Of a DNA stretch of 64,000 nt, positions 25,180 through 36,799 are shown piece after piece. The first letter of the stretch is position 1. Every line of letters starts with the position of its first letter. The stretch covers positions 58,134,637-58,198,636 of the forward strand of contig CM068585.1 of assembly GCA_035048485.1 (NCBI GenBank). Direction: 5' to 3'. The translations under genes were made by a program, and so were the position numbers. A model generated the notes under the pieces. The model was not told where the DNA came from, did no database searches, and saw nothing but the letters and a program-made list of their open reading frames with translations. Source of the DNA: Pteria penguin. Its lineage: Eukaryota > Mollusca > Bivalvia > Pterioida > Pteriidae.

Positions 25180-26880
25180 TGTTACCAGGAGTAAAAAGAT
25201 AAAAATGGACTTCAAAAATTGCCGGGAGCAAACAATAGGAAGGGACTTCCAAAGTTACCAGGAGTAACAATGGGATGGGACTTCCAAAGTTACCAGGAGT
25301 AACAGTAGGATGGGACTTCCAAAGGATGGGACGTCCAAAGTTACCAGGAGTAACAATAAGATAGGACTTCCAAAGTTGCCAAGAGTAAACAATAGGATGG
25401 AACTTCTAAAGTTACCGGGAGAAAAAAAGAAAGATTAGATTCCAGTTACTGGGAGAAAATATAAGGGAGGGACTTCCAATGTTATCATGAGAATACAATA
25501 AGGAGAGCCTCCAAAGTTACCAGTAAAAACAATAGAAAAGGATTTGCAATGTTACTAGGAGTAAAACAATAGAAATGGACCTCCACAGTTTCTGGATATT
25601 AACGATAGGAATGGACTTGCAAAGTTACTAGAGTAAAATATAAGAATTGACCTTCATAGTAACTGCGAGTAAACAATAGATGGATTGATTGATTGATTTG
25701 ATTATTGTTTAACATCACTCCACGATTATTTCACGTATATGGTGACGGCATCTGCCTGATGCATGGCCATTGCAACGGACCTTTGCAACGGACCCACCCG
25801 AAGCAGTGAGGGATCTTTACGTGCCACGCCTACCGTGACATGGGACCTCGGTTTTTGCTGTCTCATCCAAAGGACAAAATACCGGTGTGTCCAGAGCGGG
25901 AATCGTACTCGGGACCTCTGGGTCACGAGCCCAGTACCTCATCCACTAGGCCATACCGGCTTGTAAACGATAGGAATGGATTTCCAAAGTTACCAGAAGT
26001 AAATGATAAAGGAACTTCCAAAGTTACTAGAAGTAAACGATAGAAATGGGCCTGCGGTTACAAGGAGTAAACGATAGGAAGGGATCTCCAAAGTTACAAG
26101 GAGTAAACGATATGAAGGCATCTCCAAAGTTACAAGGAGTAAACGACAGGAAGGGATCTCCATAGTTACTAGGAGTAAACGATAGAAATGAACCTTCGGT
26201 TACAAGGAATAAACGTTAAGAAGGGATCTCCAGTTACTAGGAGTAAACGATAGGAAGGGATATCGACAGTTACAAGGAGTAAACGACAGGAAGGGAGGAC
26301 CAGTTACTAGAAATAAACGAAAAGAAGGGATCTCCACAGTTATTAGGAGTAAACGATAGGAAGGGATCTCCACAGTTACTAGGAGTAAATGATAGGAAGG
26401 GATCTCCACAGTCACAAGGAGTGAACGATAGGAAGGGATTTCCAGTTACTAGGATAGGAAGAGATATCGACAGTTACAAGGAGTAAACGACAGGAAGGGA
26501 GGACCAGTTACTAGAAATAAACGAAAAGAAGGGATCTCCACAGTTACTAGGAGTAAACGATAAGAAGGGATCTCCACAATTACTAGGAGTAAATGATAGG
26601 AAGGGATCTCCACAGTTACTAGGAGTAAATGATAGGAAGGGATCTCCACAGTCACAAGGAGTGAACGATAGGACGGTATCTCCATAATTACTAGGAGTAA
26701 ACGATAGGGAGGGATCTCCACCGTTACTGGGAGTAAACGATAGGGAGGACCAGGAATAAAGGATAGAAATGTATTAGCTGGATAGGATGGCAATATAAGT
26801 GGTTATTAGGACTGAAAAGTATAGGAAGGAAATTTACAAAGTACTGGGAGTAAAAGGGACAAGGAAAGGATGGTTATGAT
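25180..26880. repeat. 36-bp-type minisatellite, degenerate, interrupted by a SINE
   Basis: Units based on GGAAGGGATCTCCACAGTTA then CTAGGAGTAAACGATA. About 36 bp in the right half, looser in the left. Minus-strand reading frames with EIPSYRLLLVTV-like repeats are by-products of a 36-bp unit (12 codons). Confidence 0.88.
25680..25963 (-). mobile_element. SINE type A, full length
   Basis: Tail GGATTGATTGATTGATTTGA, body GACATGGGACCTCGGTTTTT, reversed head CCACTAGGCCATACCGGCTT. Flanks GTAAACAATAG and GTAAACGATAG look like target-site duplication within the minisatellite. Confidence 0.88.
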
Positions 26881-26889
26881 ACTAAAAGT

Positions 26890-27260
26890 AAACCGATAAT
26901 GTAACAAGGAGTATAGAATGTAGAAAGTGTTTCTGTATTGTAATCAGGAGTGGCTATCGTAGAAAGGATATGTATATTACAATCACGAGTAGATGTTGTA
27001 GAAAGGATATGTATTTTGTAATCCCGAGTAGATATTTCAGAAAGGATATGTATTTTGTAATCACGAGTAGATATTTTAGAAAGGGTCTGTTTATTGAAAT
27101 TAGGCGTATTACAGAGATGTTGGAAAAGCACTCTATATGTAGACACCAGGAGCAAAGACTGTAGGGAGAAAGAGTAGAGTTTGTAGGCGTATTACAGAAA
27201 TGTTGGAAAAGCACTCTATATGAAGAAACCAGGAACAAAGACTGTAGAAAGAAAGAGTAG
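26890..27260. repeat. 54-57-bp repeats 'GAGTAGATATTTTAGAAAGGATATG'
   Basis: Four to six diverged units with AGAAAGGATATGTATTTTGT and AATCACGAGTAGATAT. The right part (27110-27260) repeats TGTTGGAAAAGCACTCTATA twice. Confidence 0.75.
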
Positions 27261-27324
27261 AGTTTGTAGACAGGATCTGTATTCTTTTTACGAGAAGAAG
27301 AGACTGTTTAAAGAATCCATATAT

Positions 27325-27508
27325 TGGTTGGTCGGTTGGTTGATTAATTGGTGTTTTACGTCGCTTTCAACAATATTTCAGTTATACCGCGACAAGGATG
27401 CAGGAGGTTAACAACCTCTTAAAAATAGTGGCGCAACTCGGGAATCGAACCCGGATCGTCGGCGCCGTATGCCAAGCGCTTAATCACTACACCAAGCCTG
27501 CCCCTCCA
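27325..27508 (-). mobile_element. SINE type B, near full length
   Basis: Tail TTGGTCGGTTGGTTGATTAA, GGTGTTTTACGTCGCTTTCA, and reversed B-box GGGAATCGAACCCGGATCG, then reversed A-box region CAAGCGCTTAATCACTACAC. This copy shows that the native tail contains AGCGACGTAAAACACC followed by CAACC repeats, the apparent origin of the 49-bp satellite. Confidence 0.8.
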
Positions 27509-27729
27509 TATATTGGTACTTAGAGTAGAGACTGCAAAAAGGGATATAGATAAAAAATTGGTAGAAATCAGATCCGATTAGATTGTATATATAATATACA
27601 AAAAGATACACATGTATATGCTGTTGTTAGAAGCAGATATTCTTCAGGTAGAAATGTTCCGTATAGTGCTACTGCCAGGAGAGATGACAAAACAGTACAG
27701 AAGGTAAAAGTATGACGTAACGTCACAAA

Positions 27730-28250
27730 CTACCTGCTACCTAGTGGCGCTCTCTGGTACATCACAGATCATCTAATAAACTCGGTGTGTAAAGTAACGC
27801 CAACGATCACCCACCGCCTCGCGAGTGCCGTTCTGGAGAGTTACTACCAGTCATATCACATCTGGTACGTCATAGAGCACCTAACTGACCTGTGTCCGAC
27901 GTGTTGGTTACTGCCATAGATTACCCACCACCTCACCAGCCTCTGTCTGTTGTGTCACTATCAGTCATCTGCTACTTCAAAGATCACCTCACTGACGTCT
28001 GTCCTATGTGTAAGGTAACGTCATAGATCACCCACCACCTCACGAGTCTCAGTTTGGAGTGTTACTACCAATCATCTCGTATGTCATAAATCCCCACCTC
28101 TTCAAGAGCGTTAGTCTGTAGTGCCACTACCTGTCATCTAGTACGTCATAGATCACCCACCACCCCACCAGCGTCAGTCTGTAATGTCACTACCTGTCAT
28201 CTGGTACGTCATAGATCACTCACCACCTCACGAGTGTCAGTCTGTCCTGG
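27730..28250. repeat. Degenerate repeats related to the 44-bp array
   Basis: Longer, diverged units with GTCATAGATCACCCACCACC, CACGAGTGTCAGTCTGT and ACTACCAGTCATCT. They grade into the regular 44-bp array on the right. Confidence 0.7.
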
Positions 28251-29095
28251 AGTGCCATGACTAGTCATAGATCACCCCTGGGGTGTCCATCTGATGCGTC
28301 AAGTAACGTCATAGATTATCCAAGGGGTGTCCATCTGACGTGTCAAGTAACGCCATAGATCACCCCACGGGTGTCCATCTGACGTGTCAAGTAACGTCAT
28401 AGATCACCCCAGGGGTGTCCATCTGAAGTGTCAAGTAACGTCATAGATCACCCCTGGGGTGTCCATCTGACGTGTCAAGTAACGTCATAGATCACCCAGG
28501 AGTGTCCATCTGACGTGTCAAGTAACGTCATAGATCGCCCCTGGGGTGTCCATCTGACGTGTCAAGTAACGTCATAGATCGCCCCACGGGTGTCCATCTG
28601 ACGTGTCAAGTAACGTCATAGATTACCCAAGGGGTGTTCATCAGACGTGTCAAGTAACGTCATAGATCGCCCCACGGGCGTCCATCTGACGTGTCAAGTA
28701 ACGTCATAGATCGCCCCAGGGGTGTCCATCTGACGTGTCAAGTAACGTCATAGATCACCCCAGGAATGTCCATCTGACGTGTCAAGTAACGTCTTAGATC
28801 ATCCAGGGTTGTCCATCTGACGTGTCAAGTAACGTCATAGATCACCAAGGGGTGTCCATCTGACGTGTCAAGTAACGTCATAGATCATCCAGGGGTGTCC
28901 ATCTGACGTGTCAAGTAACGTCATAGATCACCCCATGGTTGTCCATCTGACGTGTCAAGTAACGTCATAGATCACCCCTGGGATGTCCATCTGACGTGTC
29001 AAGCAACGTCATAGATCACCCCTGGGATGTCCATCTGACGTGTCAAGCAACATCATAGATCACCCCTGGGGTGTCCATCTGACGTGTAAAGAAAC
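28250..29095. repeat. 44-bp minisatellite, about 19 units, with CRE-like half sites
   Basis: Units TCCATCTGACGTGTCAAGTA then ACGTCATAGATCACCCCTGG GGTG. Each carries TGACGT, an 8-base spacer and ACGTCA, an interrupted palindrome resembling split bZIP/CRE sites. Decays at 29095-29330. Confidence 0.9.
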
Positions 29096-29339
29096 ATCAC
29101 AAATCACATCGACAACCGCTTCCAAGAGGACAGATCACCAATACACCTCAAGGTCGTCCGTCCGACATGCGAAGTAGCATAACTAATTTAATAGATTACC
29201 CACCATCTTAAGAGCGTTCGTCTGGATTGTCACGACCAGTCTTCCCGGTATATCACAGATCACATCACGGTCGTCCGTCCGATATGCATTGTCCCCGCGT
29301 AGATCACCCACTCCTATCAAGTGTTCGCCTGTAATATCG

Positions 29340-30190
29340 TAACCAATCTGATACGACCGTTTTACATCAAAATCCGACGGTGCAGCGTGATACGGAGCCT
29401 CATGTCAGGGTGCATAGATTTGGATATAAGTTGGAAATCCGTCCTGTATACATATCATGCGCTACCATATAGATCTAACATGTATATTGAATGAAAAATG
29501 CATTTTGTAACATCACACCGAGAAAGCAGTACTTTCTTTTTCCCAAAATAGCATACCCATAATTGCTTTATAACAAGATATGTAATACTCATGGTTTCTT
29601 TTCCAACATATTTCATGCAGATACGATAAATCGTAATAACAAACCTGGTATACATGAATAAAAGCCATGTTTTTATACGTGTAGTTAAACTTTAATCTCC
29701 ATGGAAAACAACAGGATGTAAGTAATTGGGGATAAACACGCACAACTTCACAAAACTATCTAACAAAAGGCAGAGTAATGTACCTTAAAGCTGAGCTATC
29801 CATCCGGTAAATAATTTGTTTACAAAAGCATGAAAAACTGCATTTGTTGGTATTTGAATCAAGCATGGCTGATCACAACATTGTATAAGCCGGGGGTAAC
29901 TATTTACGATCTCCTGCTCAGGTAAAAACCTGTGGTAATATCATTAATAAACGTTTTTACTGACACCTTTGTTACTTTGCTGGCCATTTCGTTTCCATGT
30001 CAGTGACCTAATACTAAAGGGAAAGCGCTATTGACTCAGTACATGTAGACAAAACGAGGATATAACAGTACAATGCGTGCGCTTGTCAACTAGATCACTT
30101 TACTATCGCCATCAAGACATCAATACACATTCTGATCATGAGAGTGGCCAATACACACTTTGACAGAGTCGTCATTACACACCATGAGAC
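29340..30190. other. No gene recognised
   Basis: Unique-looking sequence between the 44-bp array and the (TA)n tract. Short frames only. Confidence 0.5.
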
Positions 30191-30194
30191 GGTC

Positions 30195-30302
<108 letters not shown>

Positions 30303-30556
30303 TCTTCATTGTACACCCTTATAACGAACTAATATTTCAAATTTCAATTTTAAAACACGTATACAACTCTCTCTACGTGGCAAATGGTTATTAAACTCCC
30401 TAGTCAAAGAAAAAAGGTGGAGGGAAATGTTATATATGTCAGAAGTTCTTATATATTAAACTCTGGGCGTGCATCTTGAACAGGGTAGAAAAGAGAAAAC
30501 TGAAGACATCTAACAAAGCTGTATGACAAAAATCACCGAGGACATGCACACAAAAC

Positions 30557-30651
30557 CAATCTTACTGAAACGCGACTTGTACTTCGTTCCTCTACACTAC
30601 ATGGAGAGTAGCGTAGAGGAACGAAGTACAAGTCGCGTTTCAATAAGATTG
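30557..30651. mobile_element. 95-bp hairpin element with 10-bp flanking direct repeats
   Basis: Arms of 44 bp at 30557-30600 and 30608-30651 are inverted repeats with two mismatches around a 7-nt loop. They begin CAATCTTACTGAAACGCG and contain ACTTGTACTTCGTTCCTCTA. Perfect direct repeats CACACAAAAC lie at 30547-30556 and 30652-30661. Best explained as a foldback/snap-back insertion; a hairpin RNA is an alternative. Confidence 0.8.
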
Positions 30652-30669
30652 CACACAAAACATGATAAT

Positions 30670-33230
30670 AATAGAATACTAGTATACACGGAGAAACGAC
30701 ATTACAAAAATATTCGATTGTTCTGCGGTTACGATACCGAAGATGTAATACAAATAGCATTGGACGAACGGCCCATACAGGGATAAATATTTTTGTTTGA
30801 AATAGTTTTAGAACGAAAATGTCATTTTGAACCACTTATGAAGGCGAGACACACTTTCCTAAGCAAAATCTTCTCATATAAGTTAGGAATTTAGGACTTT
30901 CGTCTAAATGTATATACACACAATGTAATTATGGACATGTATATGATGTGTTCAAGTATGTAAACACATAGCAATTGAATTGCCTAAGTTCGCATCGTAT
31001 CAATGGTTATTGTATGCTTGTAATAAAGTTGTACTGGGCATAGGTATTTGGTATATTGTCATTGGCAATAAAATCTTAAATTGTTAAACAACTTATCGGG
31101 TCATTGCAAAACGTGATGAATGAGGCGGTCTGTATCATGCCATAATATGTCATTGACTCATATTATCCGGGTGCCAGCAAATCACTTTTATAACAGAATG
31201 CTATACTGTAGGCGTGTATCGATATAAGGCGATAAGATACCTGTACGCGATATATCGCGACACATAAGCAATGATACACGATAGGGAAGGAGCACACAGT
31301 GACGAACGATATTAACGATACTGCGATCCATTTCTTTACAACAATCTGTAACAAATGTTACGATATCTAGATGCTTCAAAAGAATAAATCATGCTTAAAT
31401 TCAATGTTTATCAAAATATCTTTATTTTCAATCTATTTGTAGCTCATTTCTGATTTCTATATTTTCTTACTTTTTACAAACACTATTTTTGTATCATGTA
31501 TACTTCATCAAGTTCATGAAACAAAAGGAGTAAACAATGCAATCAACCTGATCTCTTGATCAGAATGTGTATCATGAAAATTATCGTATCGTTGTTCAAG
31601 TCGCAACATCTGTAGAATGCTTCCTTAGGCAGGTCTAGAAATTTTTGAAAGGAGGAGAAGGGGGGGGGGGGGGGGGGGGGGGTTGAAGACGCCCATGACA
31701 TATTTTGCAGCCCTAAAAATGATCGAGCATGACCTCTTTTATAAAATTTTCCGATCAAGGGGAGGGGGTTACAAGGGCATATCACCCTATAAATCCGCCA
31801 ATATACACATGAACACTTTACTTCGACCTTTCGGATTTAACCTTCGAACTGCCTCTGACTCTGTTGTCCATTTGCAAATATAAACATATCATCAATATTT
31901 GTTTGTAAATATTAAAAGTTTATAACCCACAAACGGTATCATGAATATAGAATTGATTTAAGCACATATATAATGAAATAACTCACACTCTGCACTGTAT
32001 AATGCAAGGCCACTCAAATTTGTGCCCGCTGCAACTTTTTTCAGCATCCCAAAAGGGAGACAACTCGCATTTTGCACTATTCGCGTTTCGATCGCAGAAA
32101 AATGGTTGAAAATAATAATAAAATAAATGAATAAATTAGATATCTATCTATACACAAATTAGACATATACAGGCGACTTAGTTAGGGTTACGTCATACGC
32201 TAGTTCATTTTGATGAATAACCTAAAAGGCCTAATGCAAATAAGCAATAATTAAACTCGACTAAGGACAGTCCATTTTTTCATTAAACTTTTTGTTTTCA
32301 ACCCGGCCAGATTATTTTTTACCTCAAATTTGGAGTAAGGGATTTTTTTTCAGAAGAGCCAGAGCAAGAATTTTTTCACCAATTAAATATTGTTTGTATA
32401 ATAATACATATTTGATAATAAGCACTGTTATTTTTGACAAAATTCCGCTCAAACCGATCTCAGCTATGTTATACGCTTTTAGTCCATCATAATGATGCCA
32501 TTAACTGAAATGAAGGCGAGACTAGAAGCAGGAGTGTGATTAAGGAGAAATAGGGGTAGGGGTGTGAAGGAAAGAGGGCTACCTTAGGTAAAAAAAAAAT
32601 GACAGAGAAATGACAAAAAAAATTTAAATGTGAGAAATGTCGGTCCCGTCTTAGTCACGAAATCAATCATGAATTATATAAAGAAAACATGCTATGAAAA
32701 TGTCAAAATTTGGATTCTTCAAACTGCCATAACTTTTGATAAGATAGAGATACCTACAAAAGCAGTAAAATCAAAGAACACACATTTAAAAATTAATGAA
32801 TAATCCTCCATATAGAGTGCAAGGATCAACAACTTTCTCAAGTTGAGGGGTCATAAAAAATTTAAACATGTATAGTAATGCTGAGTAAGACCAAGATATC
32901 AAAATTGTGTAAATCGACATCAACATGAGTAAACTGTGCTCTGCCGATCTGGAAGCGAGCTCAGTCCCTTGATCTGTCAGAGTCCCAATTAACAGTAAGA
33001 GGGAATGAGGTCCAGGACCATCATTTCTCCTTTGAAAAAGGTTTCAACAAGGCCCATCATATAGCTCCCACACGCCTGTTAGTCAGCGTACAGGTTCAAG
33101 TAAAAATCTCTATATAAGAGTGTAGAATGGGTCAATACAAGAATTACTGTCATTTTGATTATCTCCATGTCATATTATTGTAGATCACGAAGGCATTTCA
33201 CTATTTTAGAACCCGACGAGATAAACTTAT
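30670..33230. other. No gene recognised; poly-G at about 31661-31682
   Basis: 31200-31600 has scattered TATCGATA, CGATATATCGCG and ATTATCGTATCG motifs that may be a decayed transposon. Nothing else is supportable. Confidence 0.45.
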
Positions 33231-33237
33231 TGGAACC

Positions 33238-33955
33238 TTAGACCCTCTTAAGTTTGTATACAAGATCGCCGTAGAAATTGGGATAGGAAATTTCATTGAA
33301 TATAAAGTAATGCTTTATGAATTTTGATAAAAGTTCTGAAAAGGACCTATAACAATTTCCGAAGGCTTTTCTAAGTTTATGATACTTGTATTCCTGAGTT
33401 GAAAGTTCCAACGTTATTTGTATTTTTTTTTGTATGAAAGTCCAAAACGTTAGTGCAGGCGCTGGCAAATCGAAGCAACTGAATTTTATAAACACCATAT
33501 GATGGGAGTCTAGTCTAGGAACATCTGTAACTATCCAACTAAGGGAAATTTACAACAGGAAATCTAAAATCGTCAAGTATATCATAAATATTGGGATGAA
33601 TTTTATTGTTGTCTTAATGTATAGGTCCAAGTAAGGTGTTTCTGTATCCCAAATATTGTCTTTGTTTAACTGAAGTTCTTGTGGTATATGTTAGCTATAT
33701 ATCTTTCAAACTCAGGGTTATCAATAACTAAGACGTCGTCAATATACATTTATACGTAACTAGAGAAATCATCCAACATCTCAACAAGGTCGAATCGTTT
33801 AGATTCATGAATCTTTTGTTCTTCATCAGTTCAATCATGGACAAGCCTACCATATTTGTTACTTGAATTTAATGGCAAGATTTATCAACAGATAGTTGGG
33901 ATTTCTGTGGGTACTAACTGTGCACCTCTTGTAGCAGATTTGTTTCTATGTTTCT
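33238..33955. pseudogene. Broken retroelement reverse transcriptase, two parts in opposite orientation
   Basis: Minus strand 33760-33238 shows a YIDDVLVIDNPEFERYI catalytic block, then after decay QEYKYHKLRKAFGNCYRS and NEISYPNFYGDLVYKLKR. These are features of the C-terminal RT region of Penelope-like or similar animal retroelements. Plus strand 33846-33955 encodes QIVGISVGTNCAPLVADLF, an RT block that should precede YIDD on the same strand. Stops and indels are present. Family assignment is from motif memory only. Confidence 0.65.
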
Positions 33956-33958
33956 AAA

Positions 33959-33997
33959 CGCTAAAATTTAATTGCGCTAATATATGTACACATACAG
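33959..33997. mobile_element. Solo end of the TTAGCG TIR element
   Basis: CGCTAAAATTTAATTGCGCT then AATATATGTACACATACAG matches the right end of the 924-bp element at 53167 with few differences, followed by TA. It abuts the inverted RT fragment. Confidence 0.75.
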
Positions 33998-34169
33998 TAT
34001 AATAATAAAAACTGTTGTGTTGTGTATAATTGAGTTTTTACACTTAATTTTTTTCCAAAGTATGATTTTAGACTACGTTAGTCTATTGGAGAGATATTTT
34101 TTCACTGTGTGACTGAGCAAGATTATTGTTTTTCAGTCAAAATCAGGGCAAGAATTTTTTTCCACATAG

Positions 34170-35170
34170 GCCATATCACTGCTTTACATTAAACTTCAGA
34201 CTTCATATGATGGGGACAGTTAACAGTGAGAAAATGTCTGCCAGAGAGGCCTACCTCACTGCTTTACAGTAAACTTCAGACTTCATATGATGAGGACAGT
34301 TAACAGTGAGAAAATGTCTGCCACATCAGCCTACCTCACTGCTTTACAGTAAACGTCAGACTTCATGTGATGGGGACTGTTTACAGAATGAAATATTTGT
34401 CACAGAGATCTCTGTCATGGTGCTTTACAATAAACTTCAAAAGATGGGGATAGTTGTTTAATAGTGGAGGAGGAATCTCTGCTACAAAGGCCTGCCTCAT
34501 TCCTATACAATAAACTTCATATTTTATATCATAAGGATAGATGCTTAATGAAGGAATCTCTACTAAAGAGGCCTGCCTCATTGCTTTACAGAACCTTCTT
34601 CATGGCTTTACAATAATCTTCTGACTTCAAATCATAGGGATAATTGTTAGATGATGAAGGAATCTGCTAGAGAGGCCTGCCTCATTCCTATACAATAAAC
34701 TTAAAACTTCATATCATACAGATAGCTGTTTAATGGTGAAAGAATCTGCTATGGAGCCTGTCTCACTGCTTTACGCAGAGCTTCGTCATTGCTACACAAT
34801 AAACTTCAGACTTTTATCTCATAGAGATAGCTGTTTAATGGTGAAGGAATCTGCTAGAAAGGCCTGCGTCATTGCTTTATGGAGACCTTCCTCATTGCTT
34901 TACAATAACTTTCAGACTTCATATCATAGGGATAGTTGCTTATCGGTGATGGAATCTCTGCTAGAGAGGCCTGCGTCATTGCCTTACAGAGACCTTTCTC
35001 ATTGCTATACAATTAACTTCAGACTTCATACCTGCCTCAATGCTTTACAGAGACCTTCCTCATTGCTATACAATAAACTTCAGCCTTCATATCTGTTATC
35101 ATCATAGGGATAGTTGTTTAATGGTGAAAGAATTTCTGCCAGAGACCTGACTCATTGCTGTATAATAAAT
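34170..35170. repeat. Degenerate 85-95-bp tandem repeats
   Basis: Units share ATTGCTTTACAATAAACTTC, AGACTTCATATCATAGGGAT and AATCTCTGCTAGAGAGGCCT. About 10-11 diverged units. Confidence 0.82.
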
Positions 35171-35459
35171 CTCAGTACAGCTTTTAAATAGTAAAGAAAC
35201 TTGTGTCAAGAAAGTCTTCCTTCCGACTAAATGTAAGGATATCTGTTTAGCAATAGATCAAATCACTGTGTTATGGAAGCCTGCAATATTTCCCAACATC
35301 ACTCTTACATATGTGTGATGCTAATACCTGTAGAGGAGAACACCACTTCACCCTGGTCCTTGCTGCCATGAAATAAATTTCACCAATGAAACAATAAGAA
35401 AATTAATTTATTTTTTCATGTAATCAAGTGGCAAATAATAATACAATTTTAAACCTTGA

Positions 35460-35508
35460 CCCTAACCCTAACCCAAACCCTAACCCTAACCCTAACCCTA
35501 ACCCTGAC
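35460..35508. repeat. Interstitial telomere-type (CCCTAA)n
   Basis: About eight CCCTAA units with two variants, isolated in unique sequence. Confidence 0.93.
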
Positions 35509-35509
35509 C

Positions 35510-36326
35510 ATGAACAAGAAAAAATGATATCCAATAATAGCATGATTTAATTTTTACTGCAAAATACCTAAATTTTCTTGTTTTAAACAAAAACTGGAGA
35601 CCAAAATGGGCCTATGTCACTCACCTGAGTAACTTGAGCACATAGGAAACTTAGAAAGTATACTTTTCAGAAATTTTATTTCAACCTGAACCAAAAACAA
35701 CATCACATCATTCTAAAACTGATACATCGCCATGCCCTGGATCCCTCACTTCACAGATCTGGCCAAAAAGTAACAACAATTATAGGAGACATTAAATTTG
35801 ATTAAAATTCACACCCCCTCCCCCCCCCCCACCCCCCAAGTCTGAAGAACTTGTTGAAAGTATAACAAGTTTACAGTGGACAGACATTGGATGGACACCA
35901 GTGGAAGAGTGACCACAATAGTTTAAATGAGCCTGTGTCTTCATTAAGTTAAAAAAGCATAATTTCGTGGATAACACGTCAGATAGAAAAATGAATTTCC
36001 CTTAACGTGCAATCACAAAGCATTGGTCAATGGACAAGGAGACTGTATAGAAGATGTAATAATGCATAAAAACAGCTGATTAGTTTTTTCAAATTATTTA
36101 GTTGCCTGGAAAATTTATTCCAACAAACAAAGGTCATTCCATTATTTTGACTGTGGTAAGTGTTTAATAAACAATAATAATTGATCTGTACTGAATATTC
36201 CCTACATATGCACCATGGCTGTGGGAGTAACATGTACGAGGGATCATCAGTGGTTAATGGATGTATATCAGTATAGCTTGTAACTATAATTATATTTCAT
36301 CATAGATATTATATCAATATATCATT
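35510..36326. other. No gene recognised; poly-C run at about 35815-35837
   Basis: Lies downstream of VAMP7 and may contain part of its 3' region. No feature is clear. Confidence 0.45.
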
Positions 36327-36730
36327 ATATTACATATCATGGAACGAAAATGTGTGGATGCAGGCATCCACAGAAATTGAATCTCTACAACAGAAAGCAT
36401 TTCACAGTATTCAAGTTTTGTATATATGAAAAAAAAATATTCAAATGACAAATATTCAAAACAATATTTATGAAGCAATAACATGATTTTAATGAAAATT
36501 GAATATAATTATAGAGGTAAATTGCAGTGCAATCAAAATCAGAATTTATGAAAAGACAAAATCTGTTCACAATAAAGTGCAAGCCAGAGTTACCTTTCGT
36601 AACAGAACTATACCATATTACACCAGTAAGATTTAGATATTGTATGCTTCCCAGTCACTAGACACAGAATATAATGAGAAGCAACAGTAAATAGAGTGAA
36701 AGACATTTAGGCCTAGGGTAGGGAGATGTT

Positions 36731-36799
36731 CTATTTAGATTTTGTACAAGGCCAGTCTAGTCCTCCGCATGCAGCTGATATGATGAAGTATAACACAAC
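36731..36799 (-). CDS. VAMP7: VAMP7 last coding exon
   Basis: 69 nt after the acceptor ttggcag. Encodes VVLYFIISAACGGLDWP then CTKSK and a TAG stop. It completes the membrane anchor and the short lumenal tail with the CGG.xWP signature seen in VAMP7. It is too short for a simple ORF scan and was found by following the splice phase. Confidence 0.9.
   Translation of the reverse strand, partial: VVLYFIISAACGGLDWPCTKSK

Noticed and set aside
26200..26793. Minus-strand frames with repeated VEIPSYRLLLVT-like peptides
   Set aside because: By-product of a 36-bp minisatellite whose unit equals 12 codons.
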